Positions 41,372 to 50,538 of a DNA stretch of 64,000 nucleotides are shown piece by piece. The stretch covers positions 31,260 to 95,259 of the forward strand of contig NZ_JANL01000022.1 in the NCBI RefSeq assembly GCF_000585255.1, given 5' to 3'. How positions within the stretch are numbered: the stretch's first letter is position 1; each line of letters starts with the position of its first letter. Origin of the DNA: Alkalibacterium sp. AK22. GTDB lineage: Bacteria; Bacillota; Bacilli; Lactobacillales; Carnobacteriaceae_A. The position numbers were made by a program, and so were the translations under genes. The notes under the pieces are model-generated. The model saw only the letters and a program-made list of their open reading frames with translations, searched no databases and was not told where the DNA came from.

Positions 41372-42255
41372 GAGCGTACCACAGACTCCTTTTTCTTGTC
41401 TTTATCTCTGTGAGAGATGTTGACAGGATACCCGTCCAGCTTCAGTTTACGGGCGATTCTCTCGACTAGCGCTACGGAACGGTGTTTGCCACCCGTACAC
41501 CCAATAGCTATGGTCAGATTACTTTTACCTTCTTTTTTATATCCTGGCAGCGTATACTCCAGCAGATCCGTAAATTTTTTATAAAAGTGCTCTGTTTCTG
41601 TCTGCTGCATGACATAATCATACACAGCTTTATCCATTCCAGTTTGTGGCCTCAATTCCTCGATATAATGCGGATTCGGAAGAAAACGAACATCCATGAC
41701 TACGTCCGCATCGATAGGCACACCATACTTGAATCCAAACGAGACCATTTCGACTCTGAACATTTCTTTTTCTTTGGATTTAAATTTATCTATCAGCTTC
41801 TGCCTCAGTTGACGTGGCGTTAGGTCGGTTGTGTCAATTACCATTTGCGCTTTATGTCGGATATCCTGAAGCAGTTCACGTTCTTTCTTGATGCCGTCAA
41901 TGGTACGGCCGCTTTTAGCCAGTGGATGTGCTCGTCTGGACTCTTTGTAGCGTGTTACCAATTCTGCATTGGTTGCATCCAAAAAGACAATCCGTGTCGT
42001 CAAGTGAGACGTATTGTCGATTGTTGTGATTGCTTTGTTGATCTCCTCAAAAAAGTCTTTCATCCGCAAATCCATGACCAGAGCAATTTTGCTGAACTGA
42101 CCGGATTCCCGAACCAGCTTCCAGAAAGTAGGCAGAAGATTAGGTGGCATGTTATCAATACAGTAATAACCCATATCTTCAAAACTTTGCATAGCTACGG
42201 TTTTCCCGGCTCCACTCATCCCTGTAATGATAACCAGTTCTATATGATCTTTCAT
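41368..42255 (-). CDS. rapZ: RapZ/YvcJ nucleotide-binding adaptor
   Basis: About 295 residues, start MKDHIELVIITGMSGAGKT; GAGGAG lies eight bases upstream, and the GTG three codons earlier is too close to it. Walker A GMSGAGKT (about 11-18), Walker B-like VMDLRMKDFF, and the C-terminal domain with VSFGFKYGVPIDADVVMDVRFLPNPHY and IGCTGGKHRSVALVE. In E. coli RapZ controls glmS through a small RNA; the B. subtilis homologue YvcJ hydrolyses GTP and affects competence. First gene of the three-gene operon. Confidence 0.97.
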   Translation of the reverse strand: MKDHIELVIITGMSGAGKTVAMQSFEDMGYYCIDNMPPNLLPTFWKLVRESGQFSKIALVMDLRMKDFFEEINKAITTIDNTSHLTTRIVFLDATNAELVTRYKESRRAHPLAKSGRTIDGIKKERELLQDIRHKAQMVIDTTDLTPRQLRQKLIDKFKSKEKEMFRVEMVSFGFKYGVPIDADVVMDVRFLPNPHYIEELRPQTGMDKAVYDYVMQQTETEHFYKKFTDLLEYTLPGYKKEGKSNLTIAIGCTGGKHRSVALVERIARKLKLDGYPVNISHRDKDKKKESVVRS

Positions 42256-42424
42256 TTTCAGCACTCCTCTGCTCCTCAGCTTATCCGTTTATTGGCTAAC
42301 TTTGTTCATTATAGCACCCCTGGCGTGTCATGTACATGATTTAGCCAAAGCGTCATACCCTTGACATAATAATTAATATATTGCATGTAACAGCAGAATC
42401 TCTATCCACATCAGGATTTTTAAC

Positions 42425-42459
42425 TAAAAAACATCCGGCTGGCCCATGCAACCGGATGT
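42425..42459 (-). terminator. Terminator after the DUF2892 gene
   Basis: ACATCCGG/CCGGATGT stem with a 12-nt loop and T6 on the minus strand. Confidence 0.88.
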
Positions 42460-42468
42460 TCTAACCTT

Positions 42469-42666
42469 TTACTTCTTAATTTCACATGTACTTTTACCTA
42501 CTAACGCATACGCCCCGCATTTGCGAGTCTGGGCGGTGAATAAAAGAGGAATCGATGCCAGCCCGATCCATCTGGCTGGGCCATTCAAAATGAAGAGCAG
42601 CGGGAAAGTCCCTGCCCCTAGGATCAGTCGAATCAACCTGTCTTTATCGCCTACATTTTTTTGCAT
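42469..42666 (-). CDS. DUF2892 (YgaP-type) small membrane protein
   Basis: 65 residues: N-terminal MQKNVGDKDRLIRLILGAG, two membrane helices (GTFPLLFILNG and ARWIGLASIPLLFTA), and a C-terminal KCGAYALVGKSTC with two conserved Cys residues. This is the stand-alone form of the domain fused to rhodanese in YgaP, where it may handle thiol-bound sulfur or thiocyanate. Here it lies away from the sulfur operon, between rapZ and pgcA. Ribosome site AAGGAGG. Confidence 0.85.
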   Translation of the reverse strand: MQKNVGDKDRLIRLILGAGTFPLLFILNGPARWIGLASIPLLFTAQTRKCGAYALVGKSTCEIKK

Positions 42667-42693
42667 GTAAAAGCCTCCTTAAAAATCTTTTTT

Positions 42694-44421
42694 TCAGTTC
42701 TGATCAATCAGTTTCTGAATGTCTGCTTCAAATGCTTCCATTTTCTCTTCAACGGCTACTCCCGAGTCATCCTGAACAGAAATGTAGAACTTGATTTTAG
42801 GCTCAGTACCTGAAGGTCTGGCCGCAATCCAGCTTGAGTCAGCCAGGGTATACTTCAATACGTTGGCCGGAGGCAACTCAATTGTTTCCACACCTTGCCG
42901 GGTTGCGCGAGTCTGGTTTTTATAATCTTCCACCATACTTACTTTAATATCTCCAAATTCTTCCGGTGCCTGTTCTCTCAAAGCTGTCATCAGCTGTGTA
43001 ATTTTCTGTGCACCTTCCATACCTTCCATGGTGATTGAAATAGTTTTTTCTTTAAAGTGTCCAAACTGGTGATATAAATCATGCAGAGCATCAAAGCAGG
43101 TATTTCCTTCTTCTTTGTGGTGAGCGGCCATTTCGGCTACCATAAGCAGTGCCTGAATGGCATCCTTGTCTCTCACAAACGGCTGTACCAGATATCCGTA
43201 ACTTTCTTCAAAGCCAAACATGAATGTATGACTGTGTGTTTCCTCGAATTCCTTAATTTTCTGTGCAATAAATTTAAAGCCGGTAAGAACATTCATGGAT
43301 TCTGCTCCATATTTGTCTGCAATCACAGCAGGCAGTTCACTGGACACAATCGATTTCAAAATAACACTCTTTGCCGGTAAAGTGCCTTTTTTCGTGTGGG
43401 CTTTTAACATATATTCCAGCATCAGACTGGCAATCTGATTGCCGCTCAGTACTTCATAATGTCCCGCTGACGTTTTAACCGCAAGTCCCAGTCTATCTGC
43501 ATCCGGATCGGTTGCAATCAGAATGTCAGCATCCTCTTTTTTCCCTTGTTCGATTGCCATTTCGAAGGCTTTAGGATCTTCCGGATTGGGAGACTTGACT
43601 GTTGAAAAGTCCGGGTCAGCCTCTGCCTGCTTGTCTACAAAGGAAACATTCTTAAATCCGGCTTGCTTCAAAGCCTTCTCTCCAATCATTTTTCCAGTAC
43701 CATGGAGGGGTGTGAAAATGATTTTCAGCTTTCTGCCCTGTCTGTCGACCAGATCCTGGTCGATTGTTACAGTCTTCAAATATTCTAAATAAACGCGGTC
43801 AACATCTTTTCCGACGATTTTGAGTAAGCCTTTTTCCTTGGCTTCTTTTTCTGTCAAGGTGTCGATAGACAGTATGTCTTTGACGCTTCTTACATATTCC
43901 GTCAGTGCATCTGCATCTTCTGGTGGCATTTGAGCCCCGTCGTCACCATATACTTTGTAGCCATTATACTCCGGCGGGTTATGACTGGCGGTAATCATGA
44001 TGCCTGCGGCAGCCTTCAGATGGCGTACAGCAAAAGAAAGTTCAGGTGTGGCACGCAACGCTTCAAACACATACGCTTTGATGCCGTGGGCTGCCAGAGT
44101 CAATGCGGCTTCCGTCGCAAATTCTTTGGACATGTGCCGAGAATCATAAGCGATAGCTACTCCGCGCTTGACAGCCGCTTCTCCCTCATTTTCGATAAAC
44201 AAAGCCAGACCTTCTGTTGCCTGTCTAACTGTGTAATAGTTCATGCGGTTGGTTCCTGCACCGATAATGCCTCTCATGCCTGCTGTACCAAATTCTAGCG
44301 AGGTGTAAAAAGCATCCTCCAGTACAGCTTCATTATGCTCGTTGCGCTCCAGATCTTTTCTCAAATCACTATCCAGATCTGTCTGCTTAAGCCAGGTTTC
44401 ATAAGTATCTTTCCATTCCAT
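42694..44421 (-). CDS. pgcA: Alpha-phosphoglucomutase (phospho-sugar mutase)
   Basis: 575 residues, the long Gram-positive PgcA form. Active-site phosphoserine loop TASHNPPEYNGYKVYG (Ser about 145), metal loop DPDADRLG, sugar-binding FGFEESYGYL and phosphate-binding RPSGTEPKIKFYI near the end. It interconverts glucose-6-phosphate and glucose-1-phosphate, feeding galU nearby for UDP-glucose (lipid anchors, wall polysaccharides). It sits between trxB and the DUF2892 gene with its own ribosome site. Confidence 0.95.
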   Translation of the reverse strand: MEWKDTYETWLKQTDLDSDLRKDLERNEHNEAVLEDAFYTSLEFGTAGMRGIIGAGTNRMNYYTVRQATEGLALFIENEGEAAVKRGVAIAYDSRHMSKEFATEAALTLAAHGIKAYVFEALRATPELSFAVRHLKAAAGIMITASHNPPEYNGYKVYGDDGAQMPPEDADALTEYVRSVKDILSIDTLTEKEAKEKGLLKIVGKDVDRVYLEYLKTVTIDQDLVDRQGRKLKIIFTPLHGTGKMIGEKALKQAGFKNVSFVDKQAEADPDFSTVKSPNPEDPKAFEMAIEQGKKEDADILIATDPDADRLGLAVKTSAGHYEVLSGNQIASLMLEYMLKAHTKKGTLPAKSVILKSIVSSELPAVIADKYGAESMNVLTGFKFIAQKIKEFEETHSHTFMFGFEESYGYLVQPFVRDKDAIQALLMVAEMAAHHKEEGNTCFDALHDLYHQFGHFKEKTISITMEGMEGAQKITQLMTALREQAPEEFGDIKVSMVEDYKNQTRATRQGVETIELPPANVLKYTLADSSWIAARPSGTEPKIKFYISVQDDSGVAVEEKMEAFEADIQKLIDQN

Positions 44422-44569
44422 AACATTCCCTCTTTTCCGTAAAGTATATTACCGCTTTCTTTATATGAATTCATTGTAACATTTTTACTGTCCCCTTGCA
44501 TGAGAAAGTGCACGTCTTCGCAGATTCAACCTGAAGTCGGTTTCTTAAGTAAAGTCCATGTAAGTGAAT

Positions 44570-44617
44570 GTAAAAACACCTGACACCTCTCTTAAAGAAA
44601 GGGTCAGGTGCAAAAAA
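44570..44617 (-). terminator. Terminator of trxB
   Basis: CACCTGAC/GTCAGGTG stem with an additional inner CTTT/AAAG-rich part; T5 follows on the minus strand. Confidence 0.85.
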
Positions 44618-44651
44618 CATTTATTGAGCAAACTAAGGTCTATACAGACAC

Positions 44652-45605
44652 TTAAGCCTCTTGTTTTTCCATTTTTTCATTGAGCTCTTCCACGTACTGG
44701 TAAGCTGCATTGCCGGCAACAGAACCGTCACCAACCGCCGTTGCAACTTGTCGCAGAACAGTATCTCTCACATCACCGATTGCAAACACTCCTGGAATAG
44801 CAGTCATCATCTGACTGTCTGTTTCAATCCAGCCTTCCTGGTTCGTAATCGGCAGATTTCTGAAGCTTTCAGAATTGGGCAGCAAGCCAATGTAGATAAA
44901 GACCCCGTCTGCCTCCAGTTGAGAATAATCGCCTGTATTAATGTTTTTCAGACGCACACCATCGACTTTTTCTTCTCCGGTAATTTCTTCAACTACCGAG
45001 TCCCATATAAAGTCGACTTTTTCGTTTTTAAACGCTCTATCCTGAAGGATTTTCTGCGCTCTCAGTTCGCTTCGACGATGAACGATGGTCACCTTGCTCG
45101 CAAACTGTGTCAGGTAAGTCCCTTCTTCGACAGCTGAATCTCCGCCTCCTACAACCACTACATGCTTGTTTCGGAAGAAAGCTCCGTCACAGACTGCACA
45201 ATAGGATACACCGCGGCCATTCAGTTCTGCCTCACCTTTAACTCCCAACTTTTTATGCTCTGCTCCGGTAGCGATGATTACTGATTTGGCAAAGTAACTT
45301 TTGTCTGCTGTAACCAGTTCTTTTTCTGTTTCATGGTCGATGATTTCTTTAACATCACCATACACATGCTCTGCTCCAAACTGCTTGGCACCCTCATACA
45401 TCTTCATAGACAAGTCCGGCCCCATAATACTGCTGAAGCCAGAATAGTTCTCGATTTCAGCGGTATTGTTCATTTGCCCGCCAGGTATGCCCTTCTCAAG
45501 CAGCAGCGTAGACAAGTTTGATCTTGAAGCATACAGCGCAGCCGTCAGTCCACCTGGCCCTGCCCCAATCACTATAACGTCATATACTTTTTTTATGTCT
45601 TCCAT
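44652..45605 (-). CDS. trxB: Thioredoxin reductase
   Basis: 317 residues. FAD loop DVIVIGAGPGGLTAALYASR, redox disulfide CAVCDG (Cys about 140 and 143), NADPH loop VVVVGGGDSAVEEGTYL with HRRSELRA (the Arg residues favouring NADPH), and the C-terminal GVFAIGDVRDTVLRQVATA that binds FAD. It keeps thioredoxin reduced and is a standard Spx target. The leader holds two inverted repeats around its promoter. AAGGGGG ribosome site. Confidence 0.97.
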   Translation of the reverse strand: MEDIKKVYDVIVIGAGPGGLTAALYASRSNLSTLLLEKGIPGGQMNNTAEIENYSGFSSIMGPDLSMKMYEGAKQFGAEHVYGDVKEIIDHETEKELVTADKSYFAKSVIIATGAEHKKLGVKGEAELNGRGVSYCAVCDGAFFRNKHVVVVGGGDSAVEEGTYLTQFASKVTIVHRRSELRAQKILQDRAFKNEKVDFIWDSVVEEITGEEKVDGVRLKNINTGDYSQLEADGVFIYIGLLPNSESFRNLPITNQEGWIETDSQMMTAIPGVFAIGDVRDTVLRQVATAVGDGSVAGNAAYQYVEELNEKMEKQEA

Positions 45606-45648
45606 TTAAATGATCCCCCTTGAAACCTTTCATACCAAAATAATCACG

Positions 45649-45671
45649 TAAACTTACTTTTAGTAAGTTTA
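45649..45671. promoter_or_regulatory. Perfect inverted repeat in the trxB leader
   Basis: TAAACTTACT-TTT-AGTAAGTTTA: ten-base arms with a 3-nt centre, about 10-30 nt downstream of the predicted trxB start site. It may be an operator or an mRNA hairpin; no T-run follows. Confidence 0.5.
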
Positions 45672-45685
45672 TTGCTTTCTTTTTA

Positions 45686-45717
45686 AGTATACTAGACTTG
45701 AGACATATGTCAAGTCT
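45686..45717 (-). promoter_or_regulatory. trxB promoter with overlapping inverted repeat
   Basis: TTGACA (45713-45708), 16-bp spacer, TATACT (45691-45686). AGACTTGA (45694-45701) and TCAAGTCT (45710-45717) form a perfect 8-bp inverted repeat with an 8-bp centre spanning the -35 and spacer. Confidence 0.65.
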
Positions 45718-45719
45718 AA

Positions 45720-45770
45720 AACTCCCCTCGGGCAAACAGCGCTCCCGCGCCTGCATCAAGAGAGGAGTTT
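45720..45770 (-). terminator. Terminator of the hprK-lgt-gpsA-galU operon
   Basis: AACTCCTCTC/GAGGGGAGTT outer stem with a GC-rich interior; only TTTTA follows on the minus strand, so strength is moderate. It overlaps the trxB upstream region. Confidence 0.6.
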
Positions 45771-45786
45771 GGTCGTTCGTCTATAT

Positions 45787-46737
45787 TTATTTCAGTTGCT
45801 GATTGGATTTATCGTGTTCAGGCGCTGGCGCTTTGGGCGCCATCTGGTTGTCAACGTTTCCACTCTTAAGCTCCTTTGCCAAATCCAGGATGTATTGTTT
45901 CAGTCTATCTTTGACCTGTGGATGCTTGAGTCCATATTGAATTGTAGTTTTCAAAAACCCAAATTTATCTCCAACGTCATAGCGTTCACCTTTAAATTCT
46001 TTGGCAAAGACCCGCTGAGTTTTATTCAGAATGTCGATGGCATCAGTCAGTTGGATTTCTCCACCTTTACCCGGTTCAAGATGCTCTAAGATATCAAAGA
46101 TTTCTGGTGTCAAAAGATAACGGCCAATAATCGCCAGGTCGCTCGGTGCCTCATCCGGTTCCGGCTTTTCGATAAACTTCCGCACGTTGTACAGCCCTTC
46201 TCCTGCTTGGGCCTCCAGTTCGATGATACCATAGTTGGCTGTTTCTTCATGCGGCACTCTCATGACTGCTATGTTCGAGGCGTGTGTCTTTTCATAGCCC
46301 TCAATCAGCTGTTTGGTGAGTGGAACGTCGTCAGCCATGATGTCGTCTCCCAACATAATCACAAAGGGTCCGTCGCCGACAAAGGCTTTCGCCTGCAGCA
46401 CAGCATGCCCCAGTCCCAGAGGATAAGCCTGTCTGGCAAAATAAAGATTCAAGCCGGTCGTTTCTTCAACGAGTTCCAGCAATTCTTCCTTTCCTTTCGC
46501 CCGCAAATTTTCTTCCAGCTCGGGATTGGAGTCAAAATGATCCTCTATCGGACGTTTGAGCTTGCCGGTAATAATCAAAATATCCTCTATTCCTGAAGCA
46601 ATGGCTTCTTCAACTATGAACTGGATCGTCGGCTTGTCGACGATTGGAATCATCTCTTTCGGCATGGCTTTTGTCGCAGGCAAAAACCGCGTTCCATATC
46701 CTGCAGCAGGAATGATCGCTTTTCTTACTTTTTGCAT
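45787..46737 (-). CDS. galU: UTP-glucose-1-phosphate uridylyltransferase
   Basis: About 316 residues, start [20 protein letters not shown], with GAGGAG nine bases upstream (the longer frame begins inside gpsA and lacks a site). Nucleotidyltransferase signature [58 protein letters not shown] and GEIQLTDAI. It makes UDP-glucose from the product of PgcA. The C-terminal 15-20 residues ([14 protein letters not shown]) extend beyond the usual core. Last gene of the operon. Confidence 0.96.
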   Translation of the reverse strand: MQKVRKAIIPAAGYGTRFLPATKAMPKEMIPIVDKPTIQFIVEEAIASGIEDILIITGKLKRPIEDHFDSNPELEENLRAKGKEELLELVEETTGLNLYFARQAYPLGLGHAVLQAKAFVGDGPFVIMLGDDIMADDVPLTKQLIEGYEKTHASNIAVMRVPHEETANYGIIELEAQAGEGLYNVRKFIEKPEPDEAPSDLAIIGRYLLTPEIFDILEHLEPGKGGEIQLTDAIDILNKTQRVFAKEFKGERYDVGDKFGFLKTTIQYGLKHPQVKDRLKQYILDLAKELKSGNVDNQMAPKAPAPEHDKSNQQLK

Positions 46738-46783
46738 GACTGTCAGCTCCTCTTGATATCCAAATTCATTCAGGCTACAGCAT

Positions 46784-47785
46784 CTATTCAGATTTTCCTT
46801 CACGTTGCATTAAATTAAGTATAACACATCTTACCTCGGAATTATTGTAAACGACATTGTATATTGCTTCCGTAATCGGCATTTCAATACCATGGGTCCG
46901 GCCCAGCTCATACGCTGCTTTAGTAGTCGAAATACCCTCAACGACCATTCCCATATCCTTCAAAACAGCCTCGATAGCTTTACCTTTACCAATCTGATAG
47001 CCTGCCCTCCAGTTTCTGGAATGCGGACTAGTGCAGGTGACAATCAAATCTCCCACCCCACTCAGCCCCATAAAAGTCAGTGGATCGGCCCCCAGCTCTA
47101 CTCCAAGGCGGCTGATTTCCGCCAAGCCTCTAGTAACCAGACCCGCTTTCGCATTATCTCCATACCCTAAGCCCGCTATAGCTCCAGCTCCCAGAGCAAT
47201 AATATTTTTTAATGCTGCTCCGATTTCTACACCAATAATGTCCTTATTGGTGTAGACTCGGAAATACTCATTCAAAAACAAATCCTGAGTCAGCTGAGCA
47301 GCCTTCGAATCTTCTGACGCAGCCGTTATAGTTGTCAAGTCTCTGGCTACTACTTCTTCAGCATGACTGGGGCCAGAGAGCGCAACAATGCCTCTAACCT
47401 GGTCTGGCTTGAATTCCTCTTCCAATATTGTTGAAATGCGCTTATACGTGGTCTGTTCAAGCCCTTTGGAAGCATGGACAATCGTCACAGGATGATCCAA
47501 TAAGTCACTCACCTGTTTTGCTACAGCCCGTATACCTTTAGTTGGAATGACAAACAATATGACGTCCGCCTCTTCAATCACCTCTTTAAGGTCAGTACTT
47601 GCAACCATTGCAGCTGGAAAAGAAAAGTCCGACAGGTAACGTTTGTTGGTATGCTCACTGTTGATTTCAATTTGCTGGTCCTTGTCTCTAGTCCAAAGGG
47701 ATACCCCATGACCATTTTCATACAGAACATTGGCCAGCGCACTTCCCCAGGAACCCGCCCCCAGTACAGCTATTTTCTTTCCCAC
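46784..47785 (-). CDS. gpsA: NAD(P)H-dependent glycerol-3-phosphate dehydrogenase
   Basis: 333 residues with GTG start after GGAGAG. N-terminal Rossmann loop [30 protein letters not shown], the catalytic Lys in [24 protein letters not shown] and [15 protein letters not shown]. It makes sn-glycerol-3-phosphate for phospholipids and lipoteichoic acid, a natural partner of lgt immediately upstream. Confidence 0.96.
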   Translation of the reverse strand: MGKKIAVLGAGSWGSALANVLYENGHGVSLWTRDKDQQIEINSEHTNKRYLSDFSFPAAMVASTDLKEVIEEADVILFVIPTKGIRAVAKQVSDLLDHPVTIVHASKGLEQTTYKRISTILEEEFKPDQVRGIVALSGPSHAEEVVARDLTTITAASEDSKAAQLTQDLFLNEYFRVYTNKDIIGVEIGAALKNIIALGAGAIAGLGYGDNAKAGLVTRGLAEISRLGVELGADPLTFMGLSGVGDLIVTCTSPHSRNWRAGYQIGKGKAIEAVLKDMGMVVEGISTTKAAYELGRTHGIEMPITEAIYNVVYNNSEVRCVILNLMQREGKSE

Positions 47786-47810
47786 TGAACTCTCTCCTTT
47801 TCAGGCCAAT

Positions 47811-48686
47811 TTATTTACGGGCCTCATATTTTTTCCGTTTTGCTTCAAATGCTTTTTCCGGCTCTGTCCCTTCCAGATATAAAGCCGGCTTAGGATAAAC
47901 ATACATTCGTCTGTATACAATCAGACCGATTCCTGCTACAAATAATAGTAGTGACAACGCCTGAGATACTCGTATAAAGCCACCAATCAGCAAACTGTCT
48001 GTTCTCAATCCTTCGATAAAGAAACGTCCAAACCCGTACCAGATAACATAACTTAAGAAAACTTCGCCTCGTCTGAAAATATTAGTTTTTGCTCTCAAAA
48101 TCATAAGCAGTACAAAACCGATAAGATTCCATACTGACTCGTATAAGAAGGTGGGATGATAATAAGCACCGTTGATATTCATCTGGTTGATAATAAAGTT
48201 AGGCAGTCTCAATCCTTCAAGAAAGCTGCGCGAGACCTCCGTACCATGCGCTTCCTGGTTGATAAAGTTTCCCCATCGTCCAATTGACTGGGCCAGCATG
48301 ACATGCGGAGCCAGCACATCGACTAACAGCCACAGGGGTACATTACGTTTTTCAGCATACCAGTAGAGTGTCAAGAAGCCGAGAATCAGCCCGCCGTAAA
48401 TAGCCAGACCGCCTTCCCAGAAAAAGAAGATTCGGATGGGGTCTGATAAGTACGTCTGCAGTTCAAAAAGCACATAGTACAACCGGGCTCCCAAAATTCC
48501 TGCTGGCAATATCCAAAAGGTCAGGTCAACGATAAAATCCTCTTCAATCCCTCTTCTGCCAGCTTCTTTCATACTCAGCCAGGTGGCTAGAAACATCCCG
48601 GTAACGATAATTAGCCCATACCAAGCCACTTCTACCGGTCCGAGCCGAAAAGCAACCGGATCGATATTCCCTAAAACACTATTCAC
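47811..48686 (-). CDS. lgt: Prolipoprotein diacylglyceryl transferase
   Basis: About 291 residues; GTG start (MNSVLGNIDPVAF) seven bases after GGAGG, preferred to an ATG that overlaps the ribosome site itself. Seven membrane helices; the Lgt signature GRWGNFINQEAHG and the catalytic region GARLYYVLFE are present, plus HPTFLYESVWNL and WYGFGRFFIEGLRTD. It attaches diacylglycerol to lipobox Cys residues. The start overlaps the end of hprK by less than a codon-length gap, indicating coupling. Confidence 0.96.
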   Translation of the reverse strand: MNSVLGNIDPVAFRLGPVEVAWYGLIIVTGMFLATWLSMKEAGRRGIEEDFIVDLTFWILPAGILGARLYYVLFELQTYLSDPIRIFFFWEGGLAIYGGLILGFLTLYWYAEKRNVPLWLLVDVLAPHVMLAQSIGRWGNFINQEAHGTEVSRSFLEGLRLPNFIINQMNINGAYYHPTFLYESVWNLIGFVLLMILRAKTNIFRRGEVFLSYVIWYGFGRFFIEGLRTDSLLIGGFIRVSQALSLLLFVAGIGLIVYRRMYVYPKPALYLEGTEPEKAFEAKRKKYEARK

Positions 48687-48700
48687 TTGATTTCCTCCAT

Positions 48701-49645
48701 TCACTTCTCATTTTCTTCCGTATTTTGCTGAATCAGATTCTCCAGATTTTTTTCAAACGTCTTTGTAGCATCATAGCCCATCTCTTTAGCCCGGATATTC
48801 ATTGTCGCAATTTCAATGATGATGGACAAGTTACGCCCAACACGTACCGGAATAGACAGTTTGGGAATATCTACATTGAAAAATCTCATTTTATCTAGAT
48901 TGTAGCCCAGGCGGTCATACTGGACATTTTTATCCCAGTGCTGGAGATTGATCACCAAATCAACAGTTTTAGTCGCTCGGATGGACCCGACACCAAACAA
49001 GTTCACGACATCGATTACGCCAATTCCGCGTATCTCAATCAAATGTCTCAGTATCTCAGGCGGTTCACCAATGATTCTGCGCTCATCCATCATATACAGC
49101 TCAACCCGGTCATCCGCGACTAAACGATGGCCTCTTTGAATCAGTTCAAGTGCCGTTTCAGATTTACCGATACCTGAATCTCCAATAATCAGCACACCCA
49201 TACCGTAAATATCTACCAGTACGCCGTGCTGTGAGATCCGCTCGGCTAATCTTTCTTCCAGAAAGTTAGTCACATTTGAGGATAGCCGGGTCGTCGACCG
49301 CTTTGAGACGAGTACGGGAATCCCTTTTTCCTGAGCTGCCTTTAGCAGTTCCTTAGGAGGCTGCTGACTTCTGGATACGAGAAAGGCAGGAGTGTCTGCC
49401 TGACACATACGCTTCATAACAATATAACGCTCATCACTGGTCATCCGCTCCGCAAAGGACAACTCCGTTTTTCCAAGCAATTGCATTCGATTCTGCGGAT
49501 AAAAGCTGAAGTAACCCGTCAGCTCCAGTGCTGGTCTGGACAGATCACTAATCACTATGTCTCTGTCTAAAAATTCTTCACCGACGACAACACTGATGTC
49601 ATCCATTGCATCTACTAGTTCCCTAATTTTTACTGAGGAAGTCAT
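48701..49645 (-). CDS. hprK: HPr kinase/phosphorylase
   Basis: About 314 residues, start MTSSVKIRELVDAM with AAGGAG upstream. Walker A GDSGIGKSETALELI (about 155-169), catalytic LVADDRVEL (Asp pair) and the HprK signature EIRGIGVIDVVNLFG. It phosphorylates HPr at Ser46, the signal for CcpA-mediated carbon control; a cre-like site is present upstream of gloA in this window. First gene of the operon with lgt, gpsA and galU. Confidence 0.97.
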   Translation of the reverse strand: MTSSVKIRELVDAMDDISVVVGEEFLDRDIVISDLSRPALELTGYFSFYPQNRMQLLGKTELSFAERMTSDERYIVMKRMCQADTPAFLVSRSQQPPKELLKAAQEKGIPVLVSKRSTTRLSSNVTNFLEERLAERISQHGVLVDIYGMGVLIIGDSGIGKSETALELIQRGHRLVADDRVELYMMDERRIIGEPPEILRHLIEIRGIGVIDVVNLFGVGSIRATKTVDLVINLQHWDKNVQYDRLGYNLDKMRFFNVDIPKLSIPVRVGRNLSIIIEIATMNIRAKEMGYDATKTFEKNLENLIQQNTEENEK

Positions 49646-49681
49646 ATATACGCTCCTTTTATAATTATCCAATCCATTTTA

Positions 49682-49690
49682 ATCATATCA
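49682..49690 (-). promoter_or_regulatory. Extended -10 promoter of the hprK operon
   Basis: TGATATGAT on the minus strand, 30-35 nt before the hprK start codon; no recognisable -35. Confidence 0.45.
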
Positions 49691-49705
49691 CATTTTTTTA
49701 TGGCT

Positions 49706-49792
49706 TTATATAAAAACTAAACAGCCCGATCGTTCGTCAGTCAGGCCTATGTAGGCCGTTTGGAGTCTACATCGAAAAAACCCATATACCAT
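49706..49792 (-). CDS. Possible 28-residue small protein
   Basis: ATG frame MVYGFFRCRLQTAYIGLTDE... (28 codons, TAA) preceded by AAGGAGG with a 5-nt spacer, one of the best ribosome sites in the window. It lies between yvlD and hprK in minus-strand direction. Part of the frame coincides with a GGCCTA/TAGGCC palindrome and a weak terminator-like stem. No similarity recognised; could be a true small gene or chance. Confidence 0.35.
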   Translation of the reverse strand: MVYGFFRCRLQTAYIGLTDERSGCLVFI

Positions 49793-49859
49793 CTGCACCT
49801 CCTTAAGCAACAAAATGTCGCTTCCAGGAATCAGACAGGATACGGGCTTTGAACCTTAG

Positions 49860-50189
49860 TCAGGCATTATCAAAATAAGAGTTTAGTGCCGATACGATTA
49901 GTGCGACCAGCAAGGCCATTCCAAACGAACTGAAATCAAAACCGCTGACAATCGCTGAAGTCAGCCACAGCATGAGCCCGTTAATGATAAAGTAAAACAG
50001 TCCAAGCGTCATGATGGTAATCGGCAGGGATAAAATCACCACAATCGGTTTTACAATCATGTTCAGCACTCCAAAAACAACTGCCGCTATCAACGCCGTA
50101 CTCCAGGCGGCAATGGTAAAACCTTGCAGAAAGCCTGCCAAGGCTAAAAAAATTATCGTGTTGGCTAAAATTCTTTGCCACCATTTCAT
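49860..50189 (-). CDS. yvlD: YvlD-like four-helix membrane protein (mycobacterial phage holin-fold family)
   Basis: 109 residues, four membrane helices: WQRILANTIIFLALAGFLQG, ALIAAVVFGVLNMIVKPIVV, LSLPITIMTLGLFYFIINGL and MALLVALIVSALNSYF. The VKPIVVILSLPITIMTLGLF stretch identifies the family (YvlD, DUF/phage holin family 4-type name). It is the last gene of yvlB-yvlC-yvlD, whose B. subtilis counterparts respond to envelope stress. The start codon follows the yvlC stop by three bases. Confidence 0.9.
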   Translation of the reverse strand: MKWWQRILANTIIFLALAGFLQGFTIAAWSTALIAAVVFGVLNMIVKPIVVILSLPITIMTLGLFYFIINGLMLWLTSAIVSGFDFSSFGMALLVALIVSALNSYFDNA

Positions 50190-50192
50190 GGT

Positions 50193-50495
50193 TTAAAAGT
50201 CACTCCAGTCTTCCTCTTCAATTTTCTCAGCTTCCTTGCGTTTAGGCTTGCCTTTAGGACTGCCGAAAGGAGATGTCTGCTTTTTCTTTGATCCTGTATT
50301 GTCCGCACTCGCCTCTCCATCAGGCATAACGAGAGCCAGGATCAGATAAATGGGGACTGTCGCCCCCACGCCGATAAAAGTGGCTACAACCACAACAACC
50401 CTGAGCAGTACCGGATCGATATTAAAGTACTCACCGAGTCCTCCAAGCACGCCGAAAATCACTGCATTATCTTTGGATTTAGCTAATTTTCTCAT
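50193..50495 (-). CDS. yvlC: PspC-domain protein (YvlC)
   Basis: 100 residues. The PspC domain is KLAKSKDNAVIFGVLGGLGEYFNIDPVLLRVVVVVATFIG followed by one long hydrophobic helix; a basic, Lys/Ser-rich tail (KKKQTSPFGSPKGKPKRKEA) ends the protein. PspC-like proteins sense or support membrane integrity. Between yvlB and yvlD in the conserved order. Confidence 0.92.
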   Translation of the reverse strand: MRKLAKSKDNAVIFGVLGGLGEYFNIDPVLLRVVVVVATFIGVGATVPIYLILALVMPDGEASADNTGSKKKQTSPFGSPKGKPKRKEAEKIEEEDWSDF

Positions 50496-50538
50496 CTTAT
50501 ACTCCTCTTTTCTTTAATAATATCCTACCCTTAACGCT

